A DNA stretch of 64,000 nucleotides from Lycium barbarum (GCF_019175385.1 NC_083346.1:744001-808000), one strand, 5' to 3'. Shown: positions 46,641 to 57,975, counted from the stretch's first letter. Numbers and translations: made by a program. Notes: generated by a model from the letters alone, not told the origin.

Positions 46641-48730
46641 AGGAGAGATTAAATGAACTATATGTCATTCATGAAGAAAAAAAATATTCTTTTACACTGC
46701 TTTTGGTTGATAAGGACTTAAATCCAACAGTCTTTTTCACCATAAAAGAATGTGATTGGGTGAGGGATTCACCATTCTTAATTGGATTTCTTGAGTTAAA
46801 ATCTTAAAAAATGAAGACATTTATAGTAGAAAGTGTTTTTTTATTTTTTATTTTTAAAGTGAAGCCTACAGGAAAAAACTAAACTAAACAGAGTCTGATA
46901 ATTTCATTCAACATTGAGGAAAGATACAAAGACCACCATCTTTCTCAAAATTAGTATTTACAAGGTAAAAAAAATCCAAAAGCGGAGCCCCCGCGGTCTT
47001 TTTTCCTTTTCTTGAATAAATATTCTAAAATAATGTTAGGTTACACATTAAAAGTTTTTTTTAGTTACAAGTGGAAAATATTTCACTAAGAGAAATTTTA
47101 ATTTTTGTTTTCAAATGAAATATATGTTCAAACATAGCTTCAACTTACTCCTCCGGTTCATTTACTTGTCATGTTTTTTCTTTCATGCCGTTTTAGAAAA
47201 CATTAACTAAAAGGATATTTTTTCTAAATTATACTTATTTATCTTTTAATCTCAATTTAATACTAATCCCGTTTTCATACATTTATTTAGGAAGGGTAAA
47301 GGGGAAACAAATTACTTCATCCATCTCCAATTATTTGCGTGGTTATTAAAAATAGGTGTCTCAAATTATTTATCGTTTTGAAAATTCAAGTCATAATTAA
47401 TTATTTTTTCTCCATTTTAATCTTAGTAGAATTTGTCATTAATGAGATGACACATAAATAGGGTAAACATTTAATGAAAAGAGATTATAGCTTAGACATA
47501 AATAAGAGTAAAGTAAGTCAAATATCCCTCATAATTAATACAATATCCGCATAAAAAAAGTGTTCACTTAGTCATTTGCACACCCTTACGAAAATACTAA
47601 CTCGTATCCCTTACGAAAATACTAACTCCTAGAAATAATAGGTAAAATGACTAAACCGTCTCTAATTAAATAGATATTGAGATTTGATCACACGACATGA
47701 GACGAAAAATATAATTAATTATATCTTAATTTCCTAAAATGACAACTATTTTAAATCATTTATTTTTAGTAATGACAACAAATAAACTTAACTGAAGTGA
47801 GCACTATTTTTGTCTCTTCGGGACATCCGATAAAATGGGGATGATACAAGAAAAAGGGAGTACTATTTTCTTCTAAATACGTAAGTCAACTTACACTCAC
47901 TTTGAGTTCGTGCAATTCACAGCGTAGAGAATATTTCTTCTTAAAAAAAAAAATTCAACCAAGAGCTTAGAAAAGATAAACCTGGAAATGTCATGACTTT
48001 TTCAATCTCTACTAGTATTTACTAACAAGTGTAATAAAGTAGATTTTTTTTTTTGTTTTTTTTGTCTTTTGGAAAACTGGTAATGTAATAAAGTAGAAAA
48101 TTTGAAGCAGATGAAAGCAATCCAACATGTTTGACGCTTTGGCTATAGTTGTGTTGTCTAGTTTGAGAAAATAGGCATATACTTGTGTGTGAATAAAAGG
48201 CATAAATTGGACGTCTGACACAAAAGTTAGATGATTGACACCAGTAATGATTTGTCGGCTTTGGTGTTTGGTCTTTGTCTCACATGTGCTCGAGTGAACG
48301 GACCAGCGAGCACTGTTAGGAAAAAATTACACCATTATTTCCATTTTTTCTATTTACCACCAACCAAACACCGCACCAGGATGTTCCCACTGGGGTCTGA
48401 AAACAATTAAACACGGGAATACACCTCTTAGCCATGCAAACACATGTAGAATCTAATTCGAAGCAACAACAATTAAACTCAATTGTTGTAAGTAACATCC
48501 TGAACTCAACCATTCCAGTGATTTCTGAATCATGATAGGAACTAGTGAACAGACAATAAAGAAGTCATTTTTTTTGTGAATTGGGGTTGTTAATGTTAGG
48601 TAGTAGTAATATCTTCATTGAAAAATGTGATCTTTATTAATGTTATGAATAGAAGCAGGTGCAACCAGCAATTAAGAAAACTCAAATGTAACTAAGTAAG
48701 TAATAGACCAGCACCCTGAAATCAAGAACT
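46641..48730. other. intergenic region, MITE-like remnants only
   Basis: Stowaway-like starts (CTCCTCCGGTTCATTTACTT at 47150; ACTTCATCCATCTCC at 47323) appear without clear partners. The F-box exon that should follow the truncated F-box copy at 48734-49098 is not found here. Confidence 0.4.
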
Positions 48731-48733
48731 CAC

Positions 48734-49098
48734 CTGATCAACATCCATCTGCTCTGCTGTATAATTATTACTACTATTTGACTCTGAAATTGGTTGGTTA
48801 GAAGAGAGTTAGGGGGTAGCAGCACGAGCGCGCACACACACAAAGAAACAAAGATTAGAAAGAAAGAACTACCTGATTTCTTCTTCTTCTTCTTCTTCTG
48901 TTGACATTCGTAAAGATTGAACTTTTCTTGTCCATTCTGATTGTAAAGATTTAACCTTTGTGTTGCTTTTTCTTCTCCATTGCCTTTTGTATTATTTGCA
49001 AGAGATTTCTTCGATTTGAAAAGATTGGATTCTCTATTTGGTATTAATAATAATTTTAGCTCATGCCCATTCGACTTCTTGTTGTTCTTCTTCTTCAT
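48734..49098 (-). pseudogene. 5'-only duplicate of the F-box gene (truncated)
   Basis: Two exons remain: 49098-48873 and 48783-48734, with good borders (donor GTAGTT, acceptor TTTCAG, donor GTGAGT). They encode MKKKNNKKSNGHELKLLLIP, a basic linker, a QQKKKKKKK tract and EQMDVDQ. The intact gene at 50434-51669 has the same second exon ending EQMDIDQ and a matching first-exon sequence at 51993-51811. The third exon with the F-box is missing downstream. The upstream 49150-49290 matches 52063-52210, so promoter and 5' exons were duplicated together. TATATAAG at about 49160-49167 is likely its TATA box; hence I take the ATG at 49098 rather than the one overlapping that box. Confidence 0.65.
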
Positions 49099-49149
49099 CT
49101 GATAGGACAAAGTTTCGATTTTGGAGATGCTTTCTGGGGTTCCCCTCTG

Positions 49150-49295
49150 TCTCTGGTTGCTTATATAACTCATTCAACTGATAGATTTCCGAATTATATT
49201 AGGGAAAGGAGTGACTGATTGGGCCCCATATCTATGTGCTTCTAGCCTTCTTTCTTCTTTTTATTATTTAAAACTCTTTTCCTTTTTTTTTTTTT
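49150..49295 (-). promoter_or_regulatory. F-box gene promoter, duplicate A
   Basis: The block GGTTGCTTATATAACTCA, then ATTAGGGAAAGG, GATTGGGCCCCATA and GTGCTTCTAGCCTTC is shared with 52063-52210. On the minus strand it gives TATATAAGCAACC, a TATA box about 65 bp before the ATG. Confidence 0.55.
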
Positions 49296-49439
49296 AATTT
49301 TTTTTATTCCTAGTATATAGAAGAGCCCTAAAGCAGCTCAAGGTCGTCATGCTAGCTTACCGACCAAGGGCATTTCGGCCATCTCAACGGGTGTGAATAG
49401 TTGTCCACAGATATTGTCTTCAGGCAAATCCTAATATAC

Positions 49440-49780
49440 AAACGGAGTCCTCATCTGCTTTTCTTCTCTCTCCGTTCTGTGTTCTCGATTTTCCTGTGAT
49501 TCTACTCTATTTTTCCGAGCTTCTTCTATGTGATATTAGGAAATTTTTGGAGCTTCTTCTCTCGTGAGGTGACTGTTTGAATTTGGTATCCATTGTTGTA
49601 TATCCACTTATTTCTACAATTATTTGGGTACTTTCTTGGTTTGATTGTGTTTACCTCTAAATTTCTGCTGGGGTATATTTCTATTCAATTTGTTTTTTCT
49701 TTCTATTCCATGTACTGTTCATGCAGATATGGGAAAGGCAAGGCGCATCAGCGAATTTGGGGGTAGTCACGTAGAAAAGG
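49440..49780 (+). other. possible 5' end of a gene (leader, intron, first coding exon)
   Basis: A pyrimidine-rich leader-like stretch (49440-49570) and a T-rich intron-like stretch end in TGTTCATGCAG at 49730. It is followed by ATGGGAAAGGCAAGGCGC (MGKARRISEFGGSHVEK) and a donor-like AAGGTAAAT at 49780. No downstream exon could be recognised, and I do not know the protein. It is divergent to the truncated F-box copy, about 150 bp from its promoter block. It is either a captured gene start or a fortuitous open frame. Confidence 0.3.
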
Positions 49781-50433
49781 TAAATTTAAGTTGTCTTGGT
49801 TCTTTTGGTTTAGGTTCAAGAAAGAACACAGGAGATGCGTAGCTGCTCGCCCTTCATTTATATTCCTTGTTGTGTAGAAATCAATCTGGTCTTATTTGTT
49901 ATTTAGTGTATGCCTAACCCAACAAGTCGTTTGAGAATTACAATCAAACTTTATGTCGAAATTCTTGTTGGCCTTTGTTTTTGAAGTTATTCTCGCTACA
50001 TTAGAATTTCGTCTGATTTGTGCAATTGGCAATATTGAAATAAAGTCTTTTGCACTTTAACTTTCAGGTGTTTTAAAAGTACACCAACTACCAACTTCGA
50101 CGATAAAAGGTAGTTTTCAGCTCTGTTGTTACAACGTTCTTTTAGTATGCCATTGATATAAAATAGTATTCGGTCGATATTGTACATAAATCAAGTTACA
50201 ACTTCGATTATGCACAATTATTAAAATAAAGAAAAGGTCGGCTCACCTTGCTGCCCAACAAAAGTTAAGCAGAAACAACTTCTAAAATCGGTCTTGGAAA
50301 ACATGACTTGGATGATAAAATATTACTTACTTGCTATGAGAGGGTAGAGTGTACACAAACCTTAACCCTACCTTGAGAGGTAGAGAGACTCTGTTTACTA
50401 TAGACCCTCGGCTCAATCATACATAAGCAAACA

Positions 50434-51669
50434 CTAAATTTGTGATTTTGGAGAGATCAAGCTTCCCGTGAAAGCGATTCCAGTATGAACGGTATCACAT
50501 CGAGGCCATAATGCAAATGGTCCTGTGGATGTCCTAAAAGAATACGCAGCAAAATCAACATTCAAGCCCCAAAATAGCACTTCACCATCCTCAAACCTAT
50601 AAATTGGTATGGTGCCAACAAGACAGGGATCTTCTAGAATAAACAATGCATTCCAAGATTCCTTGACACCATAGTCTTTCAATACCCATAATTTAAAATA
50701 GGCGTTCCTCTGATCATAAGGAGAAGAATGAACACAAAACATACCTTCCAATACTGAAACGCCAATATAGATGTTGCGCCTCAAGCATAACATTTGGTCT
50801 GGCAAGGGTATCTCTCCGTACGTTTCATTTGAAATACTGAATGAAACCACAAAATACTTTTCTCTTGAAAAACCGATCCAATGAAATGCCTCGTTTACAA
50901 ATGGCAAAGACTCCGTATTAGATATCACATTGTGAATGCCACGAGGATGTTTATCAATAATTCTCCAGGAACCACTTTTCAATGCAAGAATTTCAACAGG
51001 ACTATCTATGCCAGTGTGAATTTTAAGGATCTTATAGTCACCAAAAGTTGAGTCATAAACAAATCCCAAATGAGATCCTTCATTCATTGGAAGCTCTGGA
51101 TGGGGAAGTACTACTGATTCTCCAATGGAGGGGTTCCATAGCAAACGTATGTTGCGTCCAACATCAATATTTTCATTAACACAGATAATAACCAAGCCAT
51201 CACAGGAACCCTGGATTGCGCATCTGAATGGTCTAGAGATTAAAGGGAAATCAAGCTTTTGTACATTCTCAACTGGTTGAACCGGCGATGATAAAAGAAG
51301 ACAATAAATGGAATATATATTAGTTTCAGGGCAACGTTGGGAAATAAGAAGTTTTTTGGAATTTTGGTCATTCTTGGCATGATTGAGATGCGTCATCTTA
51401 AAGTAAGGTCCGGAGATCAATGTTCCCCAAGGTTTTGAAACACATTTAAATCGGAGAATAGACCGCACGGGTAACCTGCTGAGGATCTCCATAATTATTT
51501 CCTCTTTGAAGTGAGTTGCCACGGGCTAGATAGAAAAGAAAATGTGATTAGACAAGGCATTCAAATATCAAAAGGCATTCAAATATCAAACACTCAAATT
51601 TTCATCTTTAACACCTAGAAATAGAATCTACATCCAAGCAACAACAACACTCACCTGATCAATATCCAT
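50434..51669 (-). CDS. F-box protein with F-box-associated domain
   Basis: Coding exons 51669-51655 and 51525-50434 (intron GT 51654 to AG 51526) give 368 aa starting MDIDQPVATHFKEEIIMEIL. The start is chosen because the long exon opens with GTG (VATHF), not ATG, and the upstream exon supplies an in-frame ATG. Residues about 10-50 are the F-box (EIIMEILSRLPVRSILRFKC then VSKPWGTLI), which binds SKP1 in SCF ubiquitin ligases. The C-terminal part (GSCDGLVIICVNEN, LLWNPSIGESVVLPHPEL, GFVYDSTFGDYKILKI, SGSWRIIDKHP, KLWVLKDYGVKESW) is an F-box-associated domain of the plant CPR1/SLF-like class, likely for substrate recognition. No stops or shifts. A further upstream exon (51993-51811) is now disconnected. 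Substrate unknown. Confidence 0.88.
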
Positions 51670-51807
51670 CTGCTCTCTACTACCATTATTTGATTTGCTC
51701 TTCCCTGAAATAATAATAATAACAATAATTAAAAAAAAAATCAGAATACTAGTTGTGACGTGTGCTAACAAAAACTAAAACAAAGAGATACGTTTTCAAA
51801 TTTGATC

Positions 51808-51993
51808 TGATTATTTCTTCTTCTTCTTCTTCTGCTGCTGCTGCTGTTGGTCTTTGGAAATTTTTCCATTGGTAATAAGAATTTGATTGAAAAGAGTACT
51901 CCTTTTTGTATTTGCAATGGATTTCTTCATATTGGCTTCTCTATTTGCTATTAATAATTTTAGCTCACGCCCATTCTTCAACTTGTTCTTCAT
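51808..51993 (-). pseudogene. degenerate first exon of the F-box gene, polyQ/polyK
   Basis: The minus strand reads MKNKLKNGRELKLLIANREA and ends in six Gln and six Lys (CAG and AAG triplet runs, 51815-51850) before TAA. The truncated copy at 49098-48873 has the same exon but continues AAATCAG|GTAGTT into a proper donor. Here the sequence is AAATAATCAGATCAAA: a stop is present and the donor is lost. The exon is probably untranslated or skipped, and translation then starts at MDIDQ. Confidence 0.6.
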
Positions 51994-52062
51994 CGTCTTG
52001 ATAAATTATAGCATAAAGTTTCCATCTTTAATTGAAAAGATAGAATTCTACGGTTCCTCTCT

Positions 52063-52240
52063 CTGGTTGCTTATATAACTCAAAAAATTCAATTGATTTA
52101 TTTCCGAATTGGATTAGGGAAAGGATTCACAGATTGGGCCCCATAATTGTGTGCTTCTAGCCTTCTAGCCTTCTTTCTTCTTTTTATTATTTAAAACTCT
52201 TTTCCTTTTTTCTTTCTTCTTTTTATTTTACAAACGGTCC
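52063..52240 (-). promoter_or_regulatory. F-box gene promoter, duplicate B
   Basis: Matches 49150-49290 closely (TATATAAGCAACC, TTGGATTAGGGAAAGG, GATTGGGCCCCATAA). A nine-base CTAGCCTT duplication near 52158 is one of few differences. It abuts the 3' end of the decayed F-box copy. Confidence 0.55.
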
Positions 52241-52246
52241 ACTAGG

Positions 52247-53260
52247 TGTCCTTAACACCCTCTCAGCACTTCCAGAAAGCCTTCAAAGGAATAGCGCTTC
52301 CCATTCGCAAACATATTTTTCGATACGGCATTAAAAATCGAAGGATCTTCTATAGCAAACAATGGAATCCAAGATTCCTCGACAGCATAGTCTTTCAATA
52401 CCCATAACTTAATACTTCCCCTGATGATGAGTATAAGAATGAACACAAAGCATTCCTTCCAATGCTGAAACGCCATAATGGGTGTGGCCCCTCAAGCTTA
52501 ACATTTCCTCTGGCAAGAGTATCTCTTCGTACACTTCATTTGAAATACTAAATGAAACAACCACAAAAATATCTTTTTCTTGAAAGACCGACCCAATAAA
52601 ATGCCGCATGTAAAAATGCCAAAAACTGCATAGCAAACAACACATTGAAAAAGCCACGAGAATGCTTAACAATTCTTCTCCAGGGGCCACCTTTCAACGC
52701 GAGAATTTCACAAGGTCTGGACTACTACTAGGATAGTCCTGGCACACATGAAGGATCTTATACTTACCACTGTTTGAGTCATAACCCATTCCAAAACGAG
52801 ATCTATCGTTCGGCTCAAATTCTTGAGCGAGAAGTACTATTGATTCTCTTGTGGAGGGGTTCCACAACAAAAAAGTGGGGTAGTAACCATTCAAATCATC
52901 CAGAACCTCGATAACAATGAATCCATCATAACAACAGTGGATTGCAAATCAGGTTGGTTTAGGGTTTAAAGGGCAAACAAGTTTTTGCACATCCTGAACC
53001 ACTTGAAGAGACGACAAAGGACAACAATATATGAAAAATAGTCCATCCTAAGGGCACCTTTGGCTAATAAGAAGCTTTTGGGAATCTTGGCCATTCTTGG
53101 CACAGTTGAGATGCTTCATCTTAAAGTAAGGATCAGAGATTAATGCCTCCCAAAATTTGGAAACACGTTTGAATCGAAGTAGAGACTGCACGGGTAGCCT
53201 GTTGTGGGTCTCTATAATTATTTCCTCTTTCAAGTGTATTGTCGTTGTTACACGCCACAT
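52247..53260 (-). pseudogene. decayed F-box gene copy
   Basis: The minus strand carries, in order but in different frames, HLKEEIIIETHNRLPVQSLL (F-box), DPYFKMKHLNCAKNGQDSQK, LLWNPSTRESIVLLAQEFEP, GMGYDSNSGKYKILHV, YEEILLPEEMLSLRGHTHYG and KLWVLKDYAVEESWIPLFAI. Each matches the intact neighbour at 50434-51525. Several frameshifts separate the pieces, and the alignment stops at about 52247, before the last ~30 residues. It lies upstream of and in the same direction as the intact gene, so this is a tandem duplicate that died. Confidence 0.85.
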
Positions 53261-53289
53261 CTTACAAAAGGTTAGACTCGTATCGTTAG

Positions 53290-53665
53290 AGTTTTAGTGG
53301 AAATTTGAAGGTTTGGACGTGTAAGTACCTACTTCGGGCAACCATAACCCCTTAATTTGTTGAGAATTTTGAAATGGTTCCTTAATGAAAGTTGTAGTAC
53401 GTGAAAGTACCTTTCCAGGCATATAAGGATCAGGCCAATCAAAGATCGTAGCAAGGAGATGTGATCGTCGTAAGGTGGCCAATAGTAAGATGCTTAAGAT
53501 TCAATAGAATCGGCTAAGCTTACGGCAGGTCTGTCTTCCAGCCTGATTTCGTAAAAATCCATTGAGAATTGGAAAAAACTCAAAACATGAAAGTTTTAGC
53601 CCATTGAAATACCTTTCCATCCATATAAGGCTCACATCAATGAAGTTTTGTGCAAACACTTATGG
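53290..53665. repeat. LTR-like fragments related to 37080-37250
   Basis: CCTACTTCGGGCAACCATAA with CCCCTTAATTTG and AATGAAAGTTGTAGTACG, then a second GAAATACCTTTCCATCCATA block, parallel the ACTTCGGGAGGCCATAACCC, AAATGAAAGTTGTAG and GAAATACCTTTTCAACCATA blocks inside the tail-to-tail LTRs. Two such blocks lie in tandem here. No ends could be set. Confidence 0.4.
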
Positions 53666-54177
53666 CCGATTTACAAAGGACTTTCATCTAAATATGAAAG
53701 TGACACAAATCAAGACTATTTTCTTCTCATTTAAAGTAGCATTATTTTCCAGTTGATTTAATGGTTATTATTATCAATAGAAAAATTCAAGGTTCTGTGG
53801 GAATGAAGATGCATTAAATTCGGGTTCTTTTCAAATTTTCTACTATATGTGAAGACATTATGGGTAACTAAAGTCAAAGGTATATATGTATGAATCTTCC
53901 ATAGGAAGTTAAAAAAAATAAATAGGCCAAGTTATAAATACTCAACTTATCTCTTTCTAATTTAGCAATTCCCCGTCTAAAAATGAAAAACGTTACTATT
54001 AATTACGTAATGAATATATTTTTATGTACTACTAAAATCTTTTAATTATGGCACTTTATGTAATTGTGAAATAAAAAAGATAATATATCAAAATTCAGAA
54101 TAATATTTTTTGACACATTGACCTTCATACTTCGAACTGGTAATAGTATTTGGAATAATCACTTAAAAGATGTGATG
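53666..54177. other. AT-rich spacer, nothing recognised
   Basis: No gene, paired repeats or known motif seen between the LTR-like fragments and the hAT element. Confidence 0.5.
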
Positions 54178-54185
54178 GGATGAAT

Positions 54186-54792
54186 TAGGGGTGTCAAATT
54201 TGGCCCAAAAGGTGATGGTCCGCTCAATCCGCCCAAAATTTTATGGGTTGGGCTCAAGATATTTTCATATTGGGCTGATTTTAGCCCAATCCAACTTAGC
54301 CCAATACTAGCGCATTTTTAAGATTTTACTTAAATTTGGATTTATTGCTTGAGATTTACTTTTTATTTTTATTTTTATGTACACACTTTTCTTGTATCAT
54401 GTATCTTATAAGTTTGTGGTATGTTTAATATGAAGAGAAATAATTTTCACGAAAATATGTTTAATATGAAGGGAAATATTTTTCACGAAAAATGTTTTCC
54501 TCGAAAATATTTACCACGGAAAATGTTTTCCTCAAAAATATTTTTCACGAAAAATCCGCGAAAATATTTTTCACGAAAATCCTTGAAAATATTTTTCGGG
54601 AAAAATCTTTTTCTAGAAAATAGACCCTTAAAAAAAAATGGGTCAAGTTGGGCGGGTCATGACCCAGCCCATTTCAACCCAATCCATTTTAGCCCAAGTA
54701 ACTTTTGGGCCAATGTTAGCCCAACCCATTTACTAACTCAACCCATTTTGATTGGGTCAATTTCTGCCCAACCCGCCCATTTGACATCCCTA
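54186..54792. mobile_element. 607-bp hAT element, non-autonomous
   Basis: The ends TAGGGGTGTCAAAT and ATTTGACATCCCTA are inverted, and the exact 8-bp duplication GGATGAAT flanks them (54178-54185 and 54793-54800). The subterminal part is rich in GGGTTGGGC / GCCCAACCC repeats that can pair (GGGCGGGTCATGACCCAGCC on the right). The centre (54420-54610) is a degenerate array of AAAATATTTTTCACG units. No transposase. Related decayed sequence lies at 6640-6790 and about 31730-31840. Confidence 0.92.
54425..54605 (+). repeat. short tandem array in the hAT element
   Basis: At least seven loosely repeated units of GAAAATATTTTTCACGAAAA type with spacing near 20-30 bases. Each is itself a partial palindrome (GAAAAT..ATTTTC). 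Confidence 0.7.
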
Positions 54793-54800
54793 GGATGAAT

Positions 54801-55606
54801 GAAATTCCTTCATATTTAACCAGAGATTTTGGGTGCGAAACCTAAAAATAAAATAAAAAACTCATTGAGAGCGGTTTCCCTTAAATGAGCCTTCTATAGC
54901 AGCGCGGATTCAAATTGGGTGGACAATGATTTTTTAGTCTGCCATTTAATTAAGTTTCCATAAAAAGCTTTAGCTATGAATCCATTCTTAAATGTATTCT
55001 TTTAAAATCTGTGGCTAATACGTTGCTAATAGAAATGATGATGGATTTTTAGTACTTACTCTGTAGCAATGCATTTTATTCGTTGCTAATTTCTGTTTTT
55101 TTGGTTAGTTGTATATGAAAAAAAATTATTCAAAAAAAAAGCATGTCAAGTTTCCTCCCCTCCTATTTGAAGGATATGGGTTCAAGTCACCCAAAAGCAA
55201 AATGGGAAGCTCCTAGGGGAGGGGTAAATTAAAAAAAAAAAAATCTCAATATATGTCAAACACCGACTCGTTTAATTCCGAGACTTCTTTCTAGATGCAT
55301 ACTTTCCGTACTGCCAAGGAAGGAATTAAACGCGAGCATTGCATTAGTAATTGTTTTCTTTTTTCAATCTTAGTAAGCCAGTGAGAATGTTCATCTTAGC
55401 GCAGGGATCCTGGTAGTGGTCACCACAAACATGATCATAGCTAGCCATGTGAAGAATTTATTTTCTAATCCATCATTAGAATTATTTATACAACTTATGA
55501 TGGAATATGGTTTTAGTAGCCAAAATCTAACTCCATTTGCGATTGACATTTTACTTATTACCCTTCTAATTCATGCCCTTTTTACTGGAGGTATCATATT
55601 TGTGTC

Positions 55607-55640
<34 letters not shown>

Positions 55641-56140
55641 TGGATATGGTGGATATGTTCTCTTAAGATTCAGATACTTAGATACTTCACTATAGTATCT
55701 TTTTTTTTAGTATGTTAGATAATCTGATTCCACAGGTTAAAACTTAGATACTTTGTTCTCCTAGGTGACTACTGAAAGATCTGATTCTATAGGTTAGACA
55801 CTGTGTTCCGCTAGGTGAATGCTTAAGAGTCTGGCTCAGTTTGTGTGCAAAACAAAATTAGATTTGGATTCTATTATCCTAGAAGATTATTCAACCTCTA
55901 CTGAACCCTAGATTTTTTGTTGGGCAATTTTCATACTCACGCAACATCTAAATACAAAGCATGCTAATGCATGTTAGGAGTGAAAAAATATTGTTAATAT
56001 CTCAAAAAAAATTGTGGGAAAATCAATTAATCAAACGTTACTTTGTAAAGCAGTAACACACCCTTGCTTCAAGCAATTACCCATTAGTGAATAGCCTTGA
56101 AATGGCTTTGTCAGTTACAAAAGTTAGTCTTCAATTGTAA
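54801..56140. other. intergenic region, no gene recognised
   Basis: Includes a GGGAAGCTCCTAGGGGAGGG palindromic block near 55204 with an A-run tail, possibly a short retroposon remnant, and a (TA)n tract at 55608-55638. The 100-codon open frame at 55416-55718 is hydrophobic but has no known motif and runs through the TA repeat, so I do not call it a gene. Confidence 0.4.
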
Positions 56141-56147
56141 CAAAAAA

Positions 56148-56260
56148 TTTATATATAATATAAAGCTAGGCAATAAGGTGATGTGACACCTCTCTATGAC
56201 CTAGAAACACATTTATCTTTTTTCTCCTTTTTTTTTTGGCCTATTTCTCATTATTTTTTG
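56148..56260 (+). repeat. Helitron-like 5' end relic
   Basis: TTTATATATAATATAAAGCT, then GTGATGTGACACCTCTCTAT and GACCT, match the 5' ends at 173 and 28533 in the opposite orientation. The terminal TC is altered to TT, and no CTRR end was found downstream, so it is a relic. Confidence 0.45.
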
Positions 56261-56438
56261 GTTTATCTTAATTTAAAAAGTCTAAAGTGCCTAAATATTT
56301 ACTCAATTAATTAGGGGATGGTAGTTACTCAAAGAATGATAGAAGAAAACTAAAGACGTTAGTTTTCAAGCCTTCACATAATTTTTTATTAAATTTTTAG
56401 TTACAAATGCTTCATTATAAGTTTTAAATGACACTAAG

Positions 56439-56722
56439 GCCCCGTTTGTCCATAGATATAAAAAAAAATCACTTTTTTTTTTTTTTGAAATTTTAGAGTT
56501 GGATTTGTATTTGGCCATAGTTTTGAAATTGTAGTTTTTGGTGAAATGTAGTTGTGAAAAAGTGAAAAAAGTGAAATTTTTTTGAAAAACAAGTTTTTTG
56601 AGTTTTTGGTATTCCGCAATACAACTTCAAGTTGTATTCGGAATTCTCATGGCCAAATGCCGATTCCAAAAAAAAGTGAAAAAAATTTCGGAATAAAGTG
56701 AATAATGCCAAATGGGGGCTAA
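56439..56722. mobile_element. hAT-like MITE (~285 bp)
   Basis: The left end GGCCCCGTTTGTCCATAG and right end GGCCAAATGCCG / TGCCAAATGGGGGCTA are partially inverted. Interior pairs such as CAACTTCAAGTTGTATTCGG are palindromic. The GGCCCCGTTTG start is the usual one for hAT MITEs in plants. Target duplication not resolved. Confidence 0.55.
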
Positions 56723-57840
56723 ATTCTACATACATAATGGCTTGAGTCTCTTGAGTTTTCTATAACTTTTTTCCCTTCTCCTTTAATCATTTTCCCAATT
56801 GGCGGCTCTTCTATAATTTAGAGATGGAATTGGACTATTTGAGAAAACTGTAATTTAAGTATTTAGTAAAAGAATCTGTTACTTTGCTCCGTTTCTTTTC
56901 TCTTTATGATGAAAAGGTAGAGTTTTAAAGTATAATTTAGTGTACAATATAGTGGTAGAATTCGTTCATTTCCACTTGAGTTACAAAGGCAGAATACAAA
57001 GTTCAAGTGTGAAAATCAGTAAACAACCAAAAGAAGACTTTCTCTTATTTCAAGGGACTATCATTCAGGAAGAAATGAATGGTCAAATATGGAGCCTCTT
57101 ACAGAAAGGATTTCTGGCATTTTAATAATGATTTGGTCAGTTTTCTCTCAAGACAAGTGATTATATATAGTTTTTTGTACTTTGACTTATAGATTAATAG
57201 TGGGGTTCGTCTACTTGGAAGGTGATTAATTTTATCGCACTGCTTTTTGTGATTTTCTAACTAAATAGGTTAAAGAACATATATGCAGATTCTTCTCTTA
57301 TATTTGTTTTTTCCGAATTCCAGTGGAATTAAGTTCAAGTACTGGCAGGCTATATAGGCAGCAACAAGATTAAAGTACTGGCAGACTATATAGACATAAA
57401 TTGAGTTCGTCCATCCAGGAACATGCATTTGCACAGCTTATACACATGAAATTTCTTTTTCCTGATTTTTTTATCCCAAGAAAGTGGATTTTAATTATAT
57501 ATCAAATTCATGTCACGTTAGGAAGATATGTGATTCATATAATCGAATTGATCAGCCACAGATTTCATTTCTTATATTTTACCTCATTAGATTCTTCTCT
57601 TAATTTTTTTTTTGGACTAAGGAAGTAGAAGTTATTTAGTCGATAAAAGAAATGAAGAGCAAATTTAAACTTTATACTTTCGGAGTTACTCATTTCAACT
57701 CATAATTTTAGTTTGAACCGGGCTCTATCACTTACAATGAGGTTGAAGGTCACATGAAAGTATTACAGATATTGAATTGATTGGCTCTTCGGAACATGAG
57801 ATCGATAGTTAGTAAGGACTCATTGGAGATTATGCCTCAC
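56723..57840. other. spacer before the HisRS exon, nothing recognised
   Basis: A small duplication around GTACTGGCAGGCTATATAG / GTACTGGCAGACTATATAG (57340-57392) is visible. I looked for further histidyl-tRNA synthetase exons here and saw none. Confidence 0.4.
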
Positions 57841-57975
57841 CATTTCTTTTTTAATCTGCTCAAAGGACCGTTTATCTAGCTTGTCAATGCTTGAACAAAT
57901 GGTTCTGAACTTCTCTTGTGGCACCCCGCATATAGCTAACATACCATCAAGCGGCTTTCTATGATTAAGCTTTAC
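57841..57975 (-). pseudogene. orphan exon of cytosolic histidyl-tRNA synthetase
   Basis: The 135-nt minus-strand segment has an acceptor (TTTATCAG before 57975) and a donor (GTGAGG after 57841). It encodes 45 uninterrupted residues: [20 protein letters not shown] then [20 protein letters not shown] and IKKEM. This is the region of class II histidyl-tRNA synthetase that in animal and plant enzymes reads [26 protein letters not shown]..... The neighbouring exons are absent on both sides, so no working enzyme can be made. The intact splice sites show that it came by DNA-level duplication or capture, not by reverse transcription. The carrier element was not identified. Confidence 0.85.

Noticed and set aside
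51522..51522. Start of the F-box protein at this position
   Set aside because: The codon is GTG; the upstream exon gives an in-frame ATG (MDIDQ) with good splice sites.
55416..55718. 100-codon hydrophobic open frame
   Set aside because: It runs through a (TA)n microsatellite, lacks a recognisable family and has no splice or promoter support.
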